DNA from: Phymatolithon calcareum
Lineage: Eukaryota; Rhodophyta; Florideophyceae; Hapalidiales
Assembly: GCA_977006965.1 (NCBI GenBank)
Contig: OZ345353.1
Location: forward strand, 248,001 to 312,000
Length of the DNA stretch: 64,000 nt
Direction of reading: 5' to 3'
Below the pieces are notes generated by a model. The model saw nothing but the letters and a program-made list of their open reading frames with translations, did no database searches and was not told the origin of the DNA. This document shows, one piece after another, positions 1 through 8,608 of this stretch. The stretch's first letter is position 1; each line of letters begins with the position of its first letter. Made by a program: the position numbers and the translations under genes.

Positions 1-55
1 GAACAAGTACAGAAAAGCTGCTCCGGTACAGTTTAGGAGTGTTACTGAGGGTTTT
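1..55 (+). mobile_element. LINE 3' end fragment
   Basis: The first ~55 bases end in GAGTGTTACTGAGGG followed by a T/A-rich tail. The same 3'-terminal block (GAGTGTTACTGAG, then GCGTTTAATAA and an A-rich tail) recurs at 24982-25031 on the plus strand and, inverted with a clean poly-T, at 1718-1775. Three independent copies ending at the same place before A-rich DNA mark it as the 3' end of one LINE family. The body lies outside the window. Confidence 0.5.
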
Positions 56-280
56 TTTTAAAATAAACAACTACAGTAATCAGTTGCTTCAAGAAAATTC
101 TTCAACTAACATTTTTTCCGGCTGTGACTATAAATACTTTAGGACCCTATTGCCTACTTGAACATTAAAACGCAAAGAGCCATTCTAAAGAGTCGACATA
201 TCTGCCGAGATGTTCATCCGTCAATCATGAAACATACATTGAGGTAGAAGAACGGTACACAACTGATGATGATGACGAGG

Positions 281-1357
281 ATTGCTTTATTCCCCTAAGA
301 AGGCTTCACTTGATTCCACTTTATGAGGTGGGAAACGTTCGTCATAGCCGATTCGATATCTTGGTTTGGAATATCGCCAAGGAGAGAGGAGTATTTTCTG
401 GGTGAGCATTGTAGTCTTATCTTGCGGACGAGCCTCTTCTCATCCATGCTTAAAACGTATCCTAACCATCCCCAGTCAACGTCCTTAATCGATTTTATCA
501 CCGGCAAGGAGGGCCCTCTTGCTTCTCCGGCTATCGTTCTTTTTCGTCATGGCGGCCAGCATATTCGATGCGGTACCGTTAAGTTTTTTCAGGATTGAAT
601 TCCTAATATTCCAGGACTCACATCCATTTATCAAAGCCGAGACAACCGAGGCTCTCCAGAGACGTAAACGAAGCGGGAGCGGTAGTGATGTGTTCGTGAG
701 TAGTCTATAGAGTCTTTTGTAACGTGATTTAGCAATTTCGATACGATAGGTAACGGGCGTCATAGGGTCTGCTGCTCCTGATTGCATTGTTTCCAAGCAC
801 TTGAAGTCCATTACATTCTCAAGAGTTTCAGTTCCTATTTTCACCTTTTCCATTTCGTTGAGCAGCTCATCTTGTTTCTTACGACGGACAATCTTGTCTG
901 CCGCAGATCCGTACCTGCTGAGCACCTTCGGCTTTGTTGCTGATATGAAACCCCAATGTTCATCGTTAAGGCAAAGAGGCTCGCGCACCTCCCCATCAAA
1001 GTACTGTACTGATATTCTTTTTTCTGCTCGGTTATTCTCTCGGACAACTTGGCAAGCGTGCCAATCAAAGACCCCCTTGTCGTCCCATTTGCGTAAGGCC
1101 AGAATTGTTCCGACAGATGGGGATCCATACTCATCGACAGCTGCGACACTGGGGAGAGGACGACAATGTAAGCGTTCGTGGGTTGCCAGTGATGCCTTGT
1201 ATGGAAAATCTCTGTCGTAGCTTTCGCAAGTAAATTCAAATTCCATTTCCGCTACATCCTGCTCAGCTGCCAATGCATCCTCAGCAACTAGCTTGAGTGG
1301 GCTACAGTAACGGCTTGGCACCGGGTTGACAGAGCCAAGTCCCAGTTCGCCCAACAC
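281..1357 (-). mobile_element. Degenerate LINE, C-terminal part with C2H2-like and Tudor-like segments
   Basis: Reading on the minus strand from 1357, the frame encodes a C2H2-like finger (CESY in place of CxxC, then HERLHC), a Tudor-like module (WHACQVV, then ISVQYFDGEV and LNDEHW), and the post-RT region typical of LINE polymerases (DFKCLE, LWRASVVSALINGCESW). It continues with WGWLGYVLSMDE after a frameshift near 490-505. The RT palm is absent, so the copy is 5'-truncated or cut by the LTR element that abuts it at 1358. A related copy of its 3' part lies at 33551-33895. The Tudor-like call rests on motif spacing only. The element is a pseudogene: no ATG-initiated intact frame is present. 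Confidence 0.65.
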
Positions 1358-1679
1358 TGTTGATTTCTGTGTCTTTTCTGCTCTGCCACTCTGTTGGCTT
1401 CTACTTTGACGTAGCTATCAAAAAGCAAATTTAACAAGGTGACAGCCGCCAGAAAATGAGTGGAGTAATCACACACACAGAGACTACTCCAACCATGGCC
1501 CCTGTAACAACCTGTGCATGCAATGCCGCGTTTAGTGTCCAAGTCCGGTGCGCGCGCCCCTCTTGACAAGTTGTCAAGACAAAAGTATGGCGATGTCACT
1601 CAGTCGGAGAGATCCCCCGATGAGTGCTGCCTTTATTGAGTGTGTGCGGACAGACTTCCAAGAATTTATGTATCCTACA
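1358..1679 (-). repeat. Putative 3' LTR of a Ty3/gypsy element
   Basis: On the minus strand this 322-bp block starts TGTAGGATAC and ends ATCAACA, i.e. TG...CA. It is preceded by a purine-rich tract (TTAGGGGGCGG) that fits a polypurine tract. Upstream on the same strand lies the end of a gypsy polymerase with a chromodomain (2330-2615), which is the order expected for a 3' LTR. The other end abuts the LINE at 1357, suggesting insertion into that LINE. No second LTR is in view, so the boundaries are inferred from terminal dinucleotides. Confidence 0.5.
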
Positions 1680-1717
1680 ACCGCCCCCTAATTAAGCAGC
1701 GCTGAGACCCAGGGTCT

Positions 1718-2043
1718 TTTTTTTTTTTTAGTAGTATTTTATTAAACGCTCTCAGTAACACTCTTTAGACTGTAAGGGAGATGCGTTTCAGTTGCTACAG
1801 CCTTGTAGCATAGTATAACATTCATATATGCTTCTTCCACAATCTTGTATATCGTGGCCCTAGCTGCAAAAACCCACATCGGACGGATGTGGGAAAAGCT
1901 TAGAGTCCTCTATGCGCTCAGCGGCGATTCGAGCTCGCAATTCTTATCCTTTGTTTTTCTATTCCATGTCCTCGTAAAAGGCACTGATAAAGAAGAGTAG
2001 CTGGTCCAGTGCTTCTTCGGTCTTCTTGGTCTCTTCTCCGGTC
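1718..2043 (-). mobile_element. 5'-truncated LINE insertion with 13-bp target site duplication
   Basis: A minus-strand LINE 3' end (poly-A seen as a 12-T run at 1718-1729, then the family block CTCAGTAACACTC) is inserted here. The 13-mer AGACCCAGGGTCT flanks it exactly at 1705-1717 and 2044-2056. The 326-bp insert, A-tail and perfect duplication are the signature of target-primed reverse transcription. The insertion interrupts the 3' untranslated part of the gypsy element between its chromodomain (2330-2615) and its LTR (1358-1679), so it is younger than that element. Confidence 0.82.
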
Positions 2044-2263
2044 AGACCCAGGGTCTGCTTCGTACATCACATTTGATATCCTCCGCTCAAAACGGCGTCT
2101 GAATTGCGAGTTTCCGCAAATGAATAATCCTTATGTGTCAAATGGGTGGCAGTATCAATAAAGATGAACGCTGCGGTCAGTAGCTTGCGCGCAGTTCGCG
2201 CTCGGCTACGTACTTTACGCTCGCGTTCCGATTCATGGATCTTTGCCACGCAGTAGGAGTCCC

Positions 2264-2615
2264 CCTGCGGACAAGCACGACTGTGTAGGGCGTTATAGTG
2301 CCCCATAAACCTAATCAGCCCGAGCAGGTTTAAATTTGAAAAGACCACTGCTTTAGTGCTTGTTTCTTGAGAGCTCTTTCACCTGAAGTGTTGAGGAAAT
2401 CTTCGAGCATCCCAGGAAGATCTTCGAAAACTTGCGTCAACGGCTCCCATGTGTGATCGATAGTGTCCGGGAGACCCTCCCACTCAACTTGCACTTCGAG
2501 TTCGTCATTGTTGGAATGTCGCGCAGCTGGCGTGCATTCTGGTACGATGTTTCGGTGTGGTCTGCAGCTCGCAAAAGACCGGGTGTGACCTCTTTTCCAT
2601 CCATATCTGCCCGAT
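2264..2615 (-). repeat. Left arm of a 350-bp inverted repeat (chromovirus 3' end)
   Basis: This block is the near-identical reverse complement of 3278-3633, with a 662-bp spacer. Identity begins at CCCTGCGGAC and ends at GCCCGAT, and only scattered mismatches were seen. Both arms encode the same gypsy chromodomain terminus and 3' untranslated sequence, so the palindrome is made of two copies of one retrotransposon end in opposite orientation. Confidence 0.85.
2330..2615 (-). pseudogene. Ty3/gypsy chromovirus polyprotein, C-terminal chromodomain fragment
   Basis: The minus-strand frame encodes a chromodomain-like segment (VQVEWEGLPDTIDHTWEPL, then QVFEDLPGMLEDFL) and ends shortly after. Chromodomains at the end of integrase are diagnostic of chromoviruses, where they guide insertion. 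Only the last ~90 codons are present and nothing upstream in this orientation encodes integrase. The fragment was cut off and joined head-on to a second copy, forming the inverted repeat. Its LTR lies downstream at 1358-1679. Confidence 0.75.
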
Positions 2616-2617
2616 CG

Positions 2618-3563
2618 AGCCCTCAACGACGAGTTCCACATTTCGCATCATTTCACAACTGCGTACTCTCCTTGGGCGAACGGCTCAGTGGAGAGAGTCT
2701 GTCGCGAGGTTTTGCGGGCGACAAAGTCGTTTCTGAGCGAGCGGCGACTTGCCCCCAGGGATTGGCCTGCAGTTACTGAATGCGTTCAAAGTGTCTTTAA
2801 TCTGTCGCCGCTGAAACGACTAGGGCCTAGGGACCCGAAAGTGCCCGGCGTACATCGCAGTCCCCTCGAAGTGTTTACAGGACATATTCCGGCGCGACCT
2901 CTGTTGAGGGCACTGCCAATTGCGCGGTACAAGGAAGCTCGCAGCGATGACGTTGCGCACGCACGCCAACTCGTTAATATCGAGGCCACTCAGGCCGCTT
3001 TGCAGGACATGCATCGGGATGTTGCCGACCTGGCGTCTGCTTCGCGAAAGAGGAGCGTGGAAACACACAACCGCCGAACTAACATAAAGCCCATTGACTT
3101 TGGTCCTGGTGATTTTGTGTTGGTGCGCCGCGCTGTGAACACCGGACACAAACTGTAATTCACCTGGCGCGGGCCCCGGCGGGTGGTCGCTGCAAAATCC
3201 AATTGGGTTTTCGAAGTAGAAGACCTGTTGACCGGAAAGAAAGAGGTTGTTCATGCACGCCGTCTCCGTCCCTATCGGGCAGATATGGATGGAAAAGAGG
3301 TCACACCTGGTCTTTTGCGAGCTGCAGAGCACACCCAAACATCGTACCAGAATGCACGCGAGCTGCGCGACATTCGTGCCAACAATGACGAACTCGAAGT
3401 GCAAGTTGAGTGGGAGGGTCTCCCGGACACTATCGATCACACATGGGAGCCGTTGACGCAAGTTTTCGAAGATCTTCCTGTGATGCTCGAGGATTTCCTC
3501 AACACTTCAGGTGAAAGAGCTCTTAAGAAACAAGCACCAAAGCAGTGCTCTTTTCAAATTTAA
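2618..3563 (+). pseudogene. Ty3/gypsy chromovirus integrase C-terminus plus chromodomain
   Basis: From about 2618 the plus strand encodes the end of a retroviral-type integrase core (TAYSPWANGSVERVCREV, including the catalytic-region Glu), a basic C-terminal domain (GPGDFVLVRRAVN), a linker (VEDLLTGKKEVVHARRLRPY) and a chromodomain (VQVEWEGLPDTIDHTWEPL). One in-frame TAA at about 3156-3158 splits the frame. The protease, reverse transcriptase, RNase H and first integrase residues are missing. The 3' portion (3278-3633) is duplicated in inverted orientation at 2264-2615. Confidence 0.85.
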
Positions 3564-3633
3564 ACCTGCTCGGGCTGATTAGGTTTATGGGGCACTATAA
3601 CGCCCTACACAGTCGTGCTTGTCCGCAGGGATG
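3278..3633 (+). repeat. Right arm of the 350-bp inverted repeat
   Basis: This is the reverse complement of 2264-2615. It carries the chromodomain-coding end and about 70 bp of downstream sequence. Similarity stops abruptly at 3633, where the left arm continues into its own 3' untranslated region while this side enters unrelated sequence. Confidence 0.85.
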
Positions 3634-4042
3634 TCACTTTCAACCATTCCCTCATTAAGCTTCCTCTCTCTGCTCTCATTGTTTTTGTCCTGATTCTGCC
3701 CCATTCTGCCAGGCTTCCGGCAGTAGATCCAGTGTTCGCCTGCATTCCGTTCGTCATTGCCGACAAAACAGATTGCATTCTCGCCTTGGGGAGGAACATT
3801 GTACTTCGTTCGAGTCTTGCATCTCTACTTGTGCACCGTCCCGGAGTTTTATGGCGAACCCCGCAAGCCTCGGAGAACATCTCAGTGCGGAGAGCGGTTC
3901 CAGGTCAGCAAAATGCAAGAGTTAAATTTTTAATTTTAAAATACAGACGTTGTTCCCCGTAAAGACATTCCCCTGATCGTAATCCACCTGCTATTTATTT
4001 ATCCATCCAACGAAAATATCGGTTTCTCACATCATTAGATTT
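3634..4042. other. Non-coding stretch upstream of the 4043 gene
   Basis: I see no recognisable gene or repeat between the end of the inverted repeat and the first ATG at 4043. Short open frames exist on both strands but have no recognisable motif. It presumably holds the promoter of the membrane-protein gene. Confidence 0.5.
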
Positions 4043-4894
4043 ATGCAGTACAGTACAGGAAATCGAAGCATCTGCGCTTGCCTATTACCGGCAGCGGGAA
4101 AAGACTGCGCCATGGAGGAAGATGGAGCAGGGGATGAAGAACACCCAATTCCCAATGCTCGAGAATATTTTGGCACCTTATGGAGAACCAAGCATCATTA
4201 CCAGCGACACACCTTGGAAGAGGCGGGCACTTCAGCCTGGACTCCGACTTGGCTTTTGCTCTTTTTTCGCGTGATATCATTTGCGGTTCTGCTTTGCTCT
4301 CTAGTATATTGGACGCGCAAGGGGGAGTTCACGTTCCAATACTTCACAATATGGAGTCTGGCCGGGGCAATAGTGGCATTCTTGGCTGGTGCAGTATCAT
4401 CCGTGTGTGCTCTGTATCCCGCTCCACGTCCCGAATGGCAGAGCAACCTTGCCGCCCTGACGGTGCCACTTATGCAGGTATTTTCCACGGCCGCTTTTCT
4501 CGTCATCCCAATATACTGGGGTGCCATATGGCCTCGTGACTTTGTGGACTTCCCACGCATGCTCCCACATGGCCTCTCATTCCTGTTTTTCCTCATCGAT
4601 TTCATGCTCGCCGCCCGCTTGGAATTCCGCCTGATGTACATCAACATTTACGTCGGGTATCTGATCGTGTACACGGCGTTTGCATGGGTATACTTCGCTG
4701 TTACCACAACATGGCCGTATCCAGTAATGGACTATCGAAACCAGCCTGCATGCCTCGTCGTGCTTTGGTATTTCGTGGTGCTTGCCTGTAGCGTTGGGTC
4801 TGCCTTTATCGTGCTCGCCATCTCGCACATATGCCGCCGCTTCAATCATGACCAACAGAACAACATCATGTTATACGCAGAGTGTCAATGTTGA
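4043..4894 (+). CDS. Six-span membrane protein, AIG1/FAR-17a/Rolling-stone-like
   Basis: This 283-residue protein has about six hydrophobic spans (roughly residues 73-95, 102-128, 138-160, 176-195, 205-228 and 240-265). The core LPHGLSFLFFLIDFML with a charged RLEFRLMY stretch, followed by GYLIVYTAFAWVYF and MDYRNQ, resembles the PHG...D pattern of Rolling-stone/AIG1-type proteins. Some members of that superfamily are serine hydrolases of lipid esters, but I cannot assign activity. Two ATGs are possible: 4043 and 4112 (residue 24). The second gives an N-terminus closer to the paralogue at 9262-9981. It is intronless. The stop codon lies 45 bp from that of the convergent CbbY gene. The family call is tentative; the paralogy with 9262-9981 is secure. 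Confidence 0.8.
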   Translation: MQYSTGNRSICACLLPAAGKDCAMEEDGAGDEEHPIPNAREYFGTLWRTKHHYQRHTLEEAGTSAWTPTWLLLFFRVISFAVLLCSLVYWTRKGEFTFQYFTIWSLAGAIVAFLAGAVSSVCALYPAPRPEWQSNLAALTVPLMQVFSTAAFLVIPIYWGAIWPRDFVDFPRMLPHGLSFLFFLIDFMLAARLEFRLMYINIYVGYLIVYTAFAWVYFAVTTTWPYPVMDYRNQPACLVVLWYFVVLACSVGSAFIVLAISHICRRFNHDQQNNIMLYAECQC

Positions 4895-4939
4895 AACACA
4901 ACTGTAAAACTGATTGTTTAATGAGTCACATGCTCCCGG

Positions 4940-5800
4940 TCACGATTTCAACCTTACAAGAGCGGGGAAAAGCGTCTCCAGAGTAACAAAATCGCCGCCA
5001 CCGTCTTCATCCGGCTCACCAAGGCTAGGGTAAACTGCACGCGCAGCGGAGAAATCCTGATTCTTCGTATATTCGGTGTACGTGACAACGACTTGCAGCC
5101 CGGCCGCAACAGCTGCCTGCACTCCAATGAGACTATCCTCAATAACAACGCAACTCATCTTCGGCACTCCGAGGCGACGCACGGCCGTCTCATAAATGGT
5201 AGGATCTGGTTTCTTCTCCCTGACATCATCCCCTGCCAGGACAAAATTGAATTTTGCAACACGTGCCTCCCCAAGCGTGGCACGCAATACTCGGTGAACA
5301 GCATCTCGATTTGCCGCGGACGCAACGACGACCGGTAATCTGCATGCAAATGCCTCGTCGATGAGACGAACAACTCCAGGTCGAGCTGGGACGCCGGAGG
5401 AAATACGGTCGATGTAAAGATCTGTCTTCTTCTTGTGCAATTCGGCCAGAATTTCTGCACGCTCAGCTTCCGTTGTGACATTGCGGGGCCATGAATTTTG
5501 GTCGAAGTACCATGCCATCTTCTCCTTCCCGCCACCGATAGAATTTTGCAGTTTACCGTAGAACGATTCGCTCCAGGAAAATCCTAATCCGGCCCATTCC
5601 CAGCATGCGTTGTATGCCTGTCGATGCAATTCCTCACTTTCCACGATAACTCCGTCGCAGTCCAGAATTAGCGCGGCGCTCACGCCGCTCGCGCAGCAAC
5701 GCGAGCTTCGAGATGACCGCCGGGAGCAGAAAGAGCGCGAAGATACTTTGCGCAGATTCGGTAATGTCGCGGCCGGTGCAAAGCAGAAAACAGGCCCCAT
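4940..5800 (-). CDS. CBBY: Plastid CbbY-like HAD phosphatase (xylulose-1,5-bisphosphate phosphatase type)
   Basis: This 286-residue protein has a Ser/Arg-rich N-terminal extension of about 40 residues with an early Phe, fitting a red-algal plastid transit peptide. A full HAD fold follows: motif I ILDCDGVIVESEE (nucleophile Asp47, acid/base Asp49), the CbbY-clade cap GKLQNSIGGGKEKMAWYF, motif III lysine in EKKPDPTIY, and motif IV VVIEDSLIGVQAA. Plant CbbY removes a phosphate from xylulose-1,5-bisphosphate, a misfire inhibitor of Rubisco, so the inferred role is Rubisco protection in the plastid. The ATG at 5800 is the natural start because the transit peptide begins there. It converges on the gene at 4043-4894. 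Confidence 0.9.
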   Translation of the reverse strand: MGPVFCFAPAATLPNLRKVSSRSFCSRRSSRSSRCCASGVSAALILDCDGVIVESEELHRQAYNACWEWAGLGFSWSESFYGKLQNSIGGGKEKMAWYFDQNSWPRNVTTEAERAEILAELHKKKTDLYIDRISSGVPARPGVVRLIDEAFACRLPVVVASAANRDAVHRVLRATLGEARVAKFNFVLAGDDVREKKPDPTIYETAVRRLGVPKMSCVVIEDSLIGVQAAVAAGLQVVVTYTEYTKNQDFSAARAVYPSLGEPDEDGGGDFVTLETLFPALVRLKS

Positions 5801-6427
5801 GGTATCAACAAATGTCGAGGAGGAACCGCTCTGGTTCGGAGGCCATGGCGATGCCCCATTTAGAGCAAGTGGAGGACAGAAGGATGCTGCACCTCAGAAT
5901 TTGCGATGCAGTTGTCATACGTACGTGGACCACTCCAATGTCACACAGTTTAGTTGCTCTGTTCCGGGGTGACGATAACAATATCTTCCAGAACGCTGTT
6001 CTACAAGCAAAAATCAAAAAAGTCACGGCTTTTATCTTCGGCATGCAAGTTTTTCGAGCGCTTTTTTCATAGCTCGCAAGTTTGTAGAACACAACTGCCC
6101 CCTGAGAGACATCCTAACAGCGACGGTCAACCCGTTTTTGGGCACCTGCCGAGCCCCAGTCCGGGTGAGGGAGCTGAAAATATCTAGCTGTTGTCGCAAG
6201 TTGTCTGCGATATTGTAAGATGCAGCTCTCACAATTCTGCTTCAGCAACTAAAGCCATTTGTTCGAGAAAACATGACAATCGCAATGAGCACTACACACA
6301 GTTTAGGCAACGAGGGATAGCTGCACAGGCACTGTAATTATTCTCTCCTCGTATGAAGATCATGAAATTAACGGGTAATTACCAACTGCAATTTGACAAC
6401 AAGAAGGCAATACTTCCACTAGTTTGG
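5801..6427. other. Intergenic region upstream of CBBY and the tRNA gene
   Basis: About 630 bp with no recognised coding sequence. Short frames lack motifs. It should contain the CBBY promoter on the minus strand, but I see no clear TATA element there. Confidence 0.5.
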
Positions 6428-6437
6428 TATATATAAT
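6428..6437 (+). promoter_or_regulatory. TATA-like element upstream of tRNA-Phe
   Basis: TATATATAAT ends 26 bp before the first base of the tRNA. TATA-like boxes at about -25 to -30 occur upstream of tRNA genes in plants and some algae. The assignment is positional only. Confidence 0.4.
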
Positions 6438-6463
6438 GGCGTTGCGCCTCTTTTGCCAGCACG

Positions 6464-6547
6464 GCCAACTTAGCTCAGTCGGGATAAACGATACAGAGCG
6501 CAAGACTGAAGTTCTTGAGGTCCCCAGTTCGATCCTGGGAGTTGGCA
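6464..6547 (+). tRNA. tRNA-Phe(GAA) with an 11-nt insertion in the D-loop
   Basis: The cloverleaf is clear. The acceptor stem is GCCAACT (6464-6470) with AGTTGGC (6540-6546) and an A discriminator. The D-stem is GCTC/GAGC (6473-6476/6496-6499). The anticodon stem is CAAGA/TCTTG with loop CTGAAGT, anticodon GAA at 6508-6510. The T-arm is CCCAG-TTCGATC-CTGGG. The total of 84 nt is 11 more than usual, and the excess TAAACGATACA (6485-6495) sits between GGGA and the 3' D-stem. The rest is perfectly paired, so the insertion is best read as an ectopic D-arm intron of the kind described in red algae. No CCA is encoded. Confidence 0.92.
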
Positions 6548-6553
6548 AGTACA

Positions 6554-6557
6554 TTTT
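6554..6557 (+). terminator. RNA polymerase III TTTT terminator
   Basis: A run of four T lies 7 nt after the end of the tRNA-Phe, the normal position for Pol III termination. It is short, so termination may be leaky. Confidence 0.5.
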
Positions 6558-6693
6558 GCTCTCACGTTTCTCAAGCCTCTAATTTTCCCCTGTTCAGCTT
6601 TCTAGTTTTTATCCCGCGAGCACGTTTGCAAAGTTAGCTCATTCGTTTTATTGGTTGTGTCGCAAAACTCTCTCAACCTCTTCCCAGATACTG

Positions 6694-7497
6694 TTATATG
6701 AGGCATTGTCTATCCCGATAAGGCCACGACAAATACAAATCCCAAAAGACAACCATTGCGATGACCACGACGCAAACCACTACGGCACGAGCTATTAAAC
6801 GAGAGTTATGACTCTGCTTTCTATTTTGCTTCGCTGTTATTCTTTTTCGCACTAGAAAAACAAGGTCGCGTCCGTCACGCGCTATCGCCGCCGAGCAAGC
6901 AACCACCTCCTCCAGCGACATTGCAGCACTCTCCAACGCCTCTAGTGTGTGCGATGGATGCAGCCCAATTCTGTACATCGCTATACGAGCAGCCTCCACC
7001 AAACTGCCCATCTCCTCGAGCTTGCAACAGAGCGCGCCAAAGTCAACAGCATCATGCGCCTCGCGCTCGTCCACCTTGACTGCGTTGGAATTCAGCACTG
7101 ATTCCTCCTCCTCCTGCCCAGCGCGCACGTCAACCATCGCCCCGCCGCCACTGCGTCGCCGCACGGGAGTAACAAGCCGTCCAGCCCGCCGGCGACGCAA
7201 TCCAAACGCGCGGTCACGCACCGCAAGCGTGGAGCCCGGCGCGCCTGTTTTGAGCACGCGATTCACGGCGATGTTCTCCCACTTCACGATAGCGCCGCCG
7301 CGCATAAAGACATACTTATACTCCACGACGCCGTGCGGCGCAAGCGCCACGGAAGCACGCCACAACGGGAACGGCGCCGGCGAGAGTGGAATGGCATTGC
7401 TCCACGCGCCGAGCGCAGGGACGGAACCTACGACGGCGACAGAGTCGCCCCACGCTGTGGCGGCACAGCGCACCTCAAGATCGACCTTGCATGACAT
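6694..7497 (-). CDS. Tail-anchored starch-binding (CBM20) protein
   Basis: This 267-residue protein starts at the ATG at 7497. Residues 1-95 form a CBM20 starch-binding domain: AWGDSVAVVGSVPALGAW, then PLWRASVAL, EYKYVFMRGG and VKWENIAVNRVL, with the aromatic residues that normally stack on glucan. A basic linker (about 96-120) and an acidic, helical middle (about 125-225) follow. A single hydrophobic span near residues 233-255 (LIARAVVVCVVVIAMVVFW) precedes a short polar tail. There is no signal or transit peptide, so the CBM would face the cytosol, where red algae store floridean starch. Vertebrate STBD1 also pairs a CBM20 with one membrane span, but in the opposite order. The inferred role is tethering starch to a membrane; no catalytic domain is present. 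Confidence 0.85.
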   Translation of the reverse strand: MSCKVDLEVRCAATAWGDSVAVVGSVPALGAWSNAIPLSPAPFPLWRASVALAPHGVVEYKYVFMRGGAIVKWENIAVNRVLKTGAPGSTLAVRDRAFGLRRRRAGRLVTPVRRRSGGGAMVDVRAGQEEEESVLNSNAVKVDEREAHDAVDFGALCCKLEEMGSLVEAARIAMYRIGLHPSHTLEALESAAMSLEEVVACSAAIARDGRDLVFLVRKRITAKQNRKQSHNSRLIARAVVVCVVVIAMVVFWDLYLSWPYRDRQCLI

Positions 7498-8556
7498 GGC
7501 GAAGCGGGGCGGCGGAAGTGTGGCGAAGGAGGAAGGGTGTCGCCATGGGGATGTACATGATGCAAACGGAGGAATGACAGAGTCGACAGTGGGACGAACG
7601 CGAGATTGGAATCATACCGGTGGCATCGAGATTGGGCAATTCACAGGATGCACACGGCGCCCAAGGTGGGGTGATATTCCATTGGTGGCGAGGGAATAAA
7701 TTAGATTACTGTGGTCGATTTCGGTAACGAGCCCTGTCGGGCACAAGACATAAGATCATTGTCGAAAGCTCGAACCCCGGCATTACTGCTTTGCTGCAGA
7801 CTAAATGTTACACGATTAAGAAAGCTGTCGCCAGCCTGCTCCTCTTATCACTTCCTGATATGATTTTTCGACGCCATCTACTCTAACTTCCGCTTAATGT
7901 CCACTTTAGAGTACACTCCTTTTTGTCGAGACTATTTCCGATTGTAGAATGCACATGTATAAGAAGCTTTGTGGATGTGTTCGCCTACAGCTAAAGGATT
8001 TGCTGGGAAAGTATGGTAGTGGTACCGCAACGCAGCGCTGAGAAAGTGAGCCAGAAATTTTCATTTCAGTTTCTGAGCCCTACTGGGTACAGTGCTGAGG
8101 AAATTAAAATGTACATCGTCTTGTATTTGACTCACTTCGCAGCTTCTATTGCCCATGTCAAGTCAATTCGTCGCGCTTTTTAACTTCTCTTCTTTGCCCG
8201 AGAAATAAATGTGGCAAAGGTTCTGGACCGCATTAGTAAGCAGTGCAATCGAATTGGAAATTCGGGTCCTTCGCCCCTAATAGGGAAGAATATCATTTAT
8301 GACCTCGCAGCCAAGATAAGAGGTGTTGTACGTTGGGTCGTTATTGAAGTCATCAAGGAACGCCATATAAGTTGCACCCTATCCACGACATACTTCAAAA
8401 TCTGTGCTTGCTCGCAATTCCATCCGAAAATGAAGCGCAGCATGGACAGATCTTCACTCTTGTATTCACGTCGATTGTGTCGCATGTCTCTGAACCACGT
8501 CCACGCTCCACATTTACAATGCCAGGATAGCCATGCCAATACAGTAGTTTCAAAAC
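7498..8556. other. Intergenic region without recognised genes
   Basis: About 1 kb upstream of the CBM20 gene. The plus-strand frame running through 6947-7699 is antisense to that gene and has no motif. A frame at 8211-8576 is likewise unrecognised. I see no repeat here before the hairpin at 8557. Confidence 0.5.
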
Positions 8557-8587
8557 GGTCCGTTGCCTCAGTCTGAGGCAACGGACC
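8557..8587. repeat. Perfect 14-bp hairpin
   Basis: GGTCCGTTGCCTCA (8557-8570) is followed by a 3-nt loop and its exact reverse complement TGAGGCAACGGACC (8574-8587). The arms are flanked by A-rich and T-rich tracts. It may be two transposon termini brought together or a folded-back miniature element. Confidence 0.7.
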
Positions 8588-8608
8588 ATTTTGTCTGACA
8601 AACAGAAT

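Noticed and set aside
2820-3461. 213-codon minus-strand open frame
   Set aside because: It is antisense to the gypsy integrase/chromodomain, whose motifs are unmistakable on the other strand.
6947-7699. 250-codon plus-strand open frame
   Set aside because: It is the antisense shadow of the CBM20 gene, rich in Pro/Ser/Thr, with no domain.
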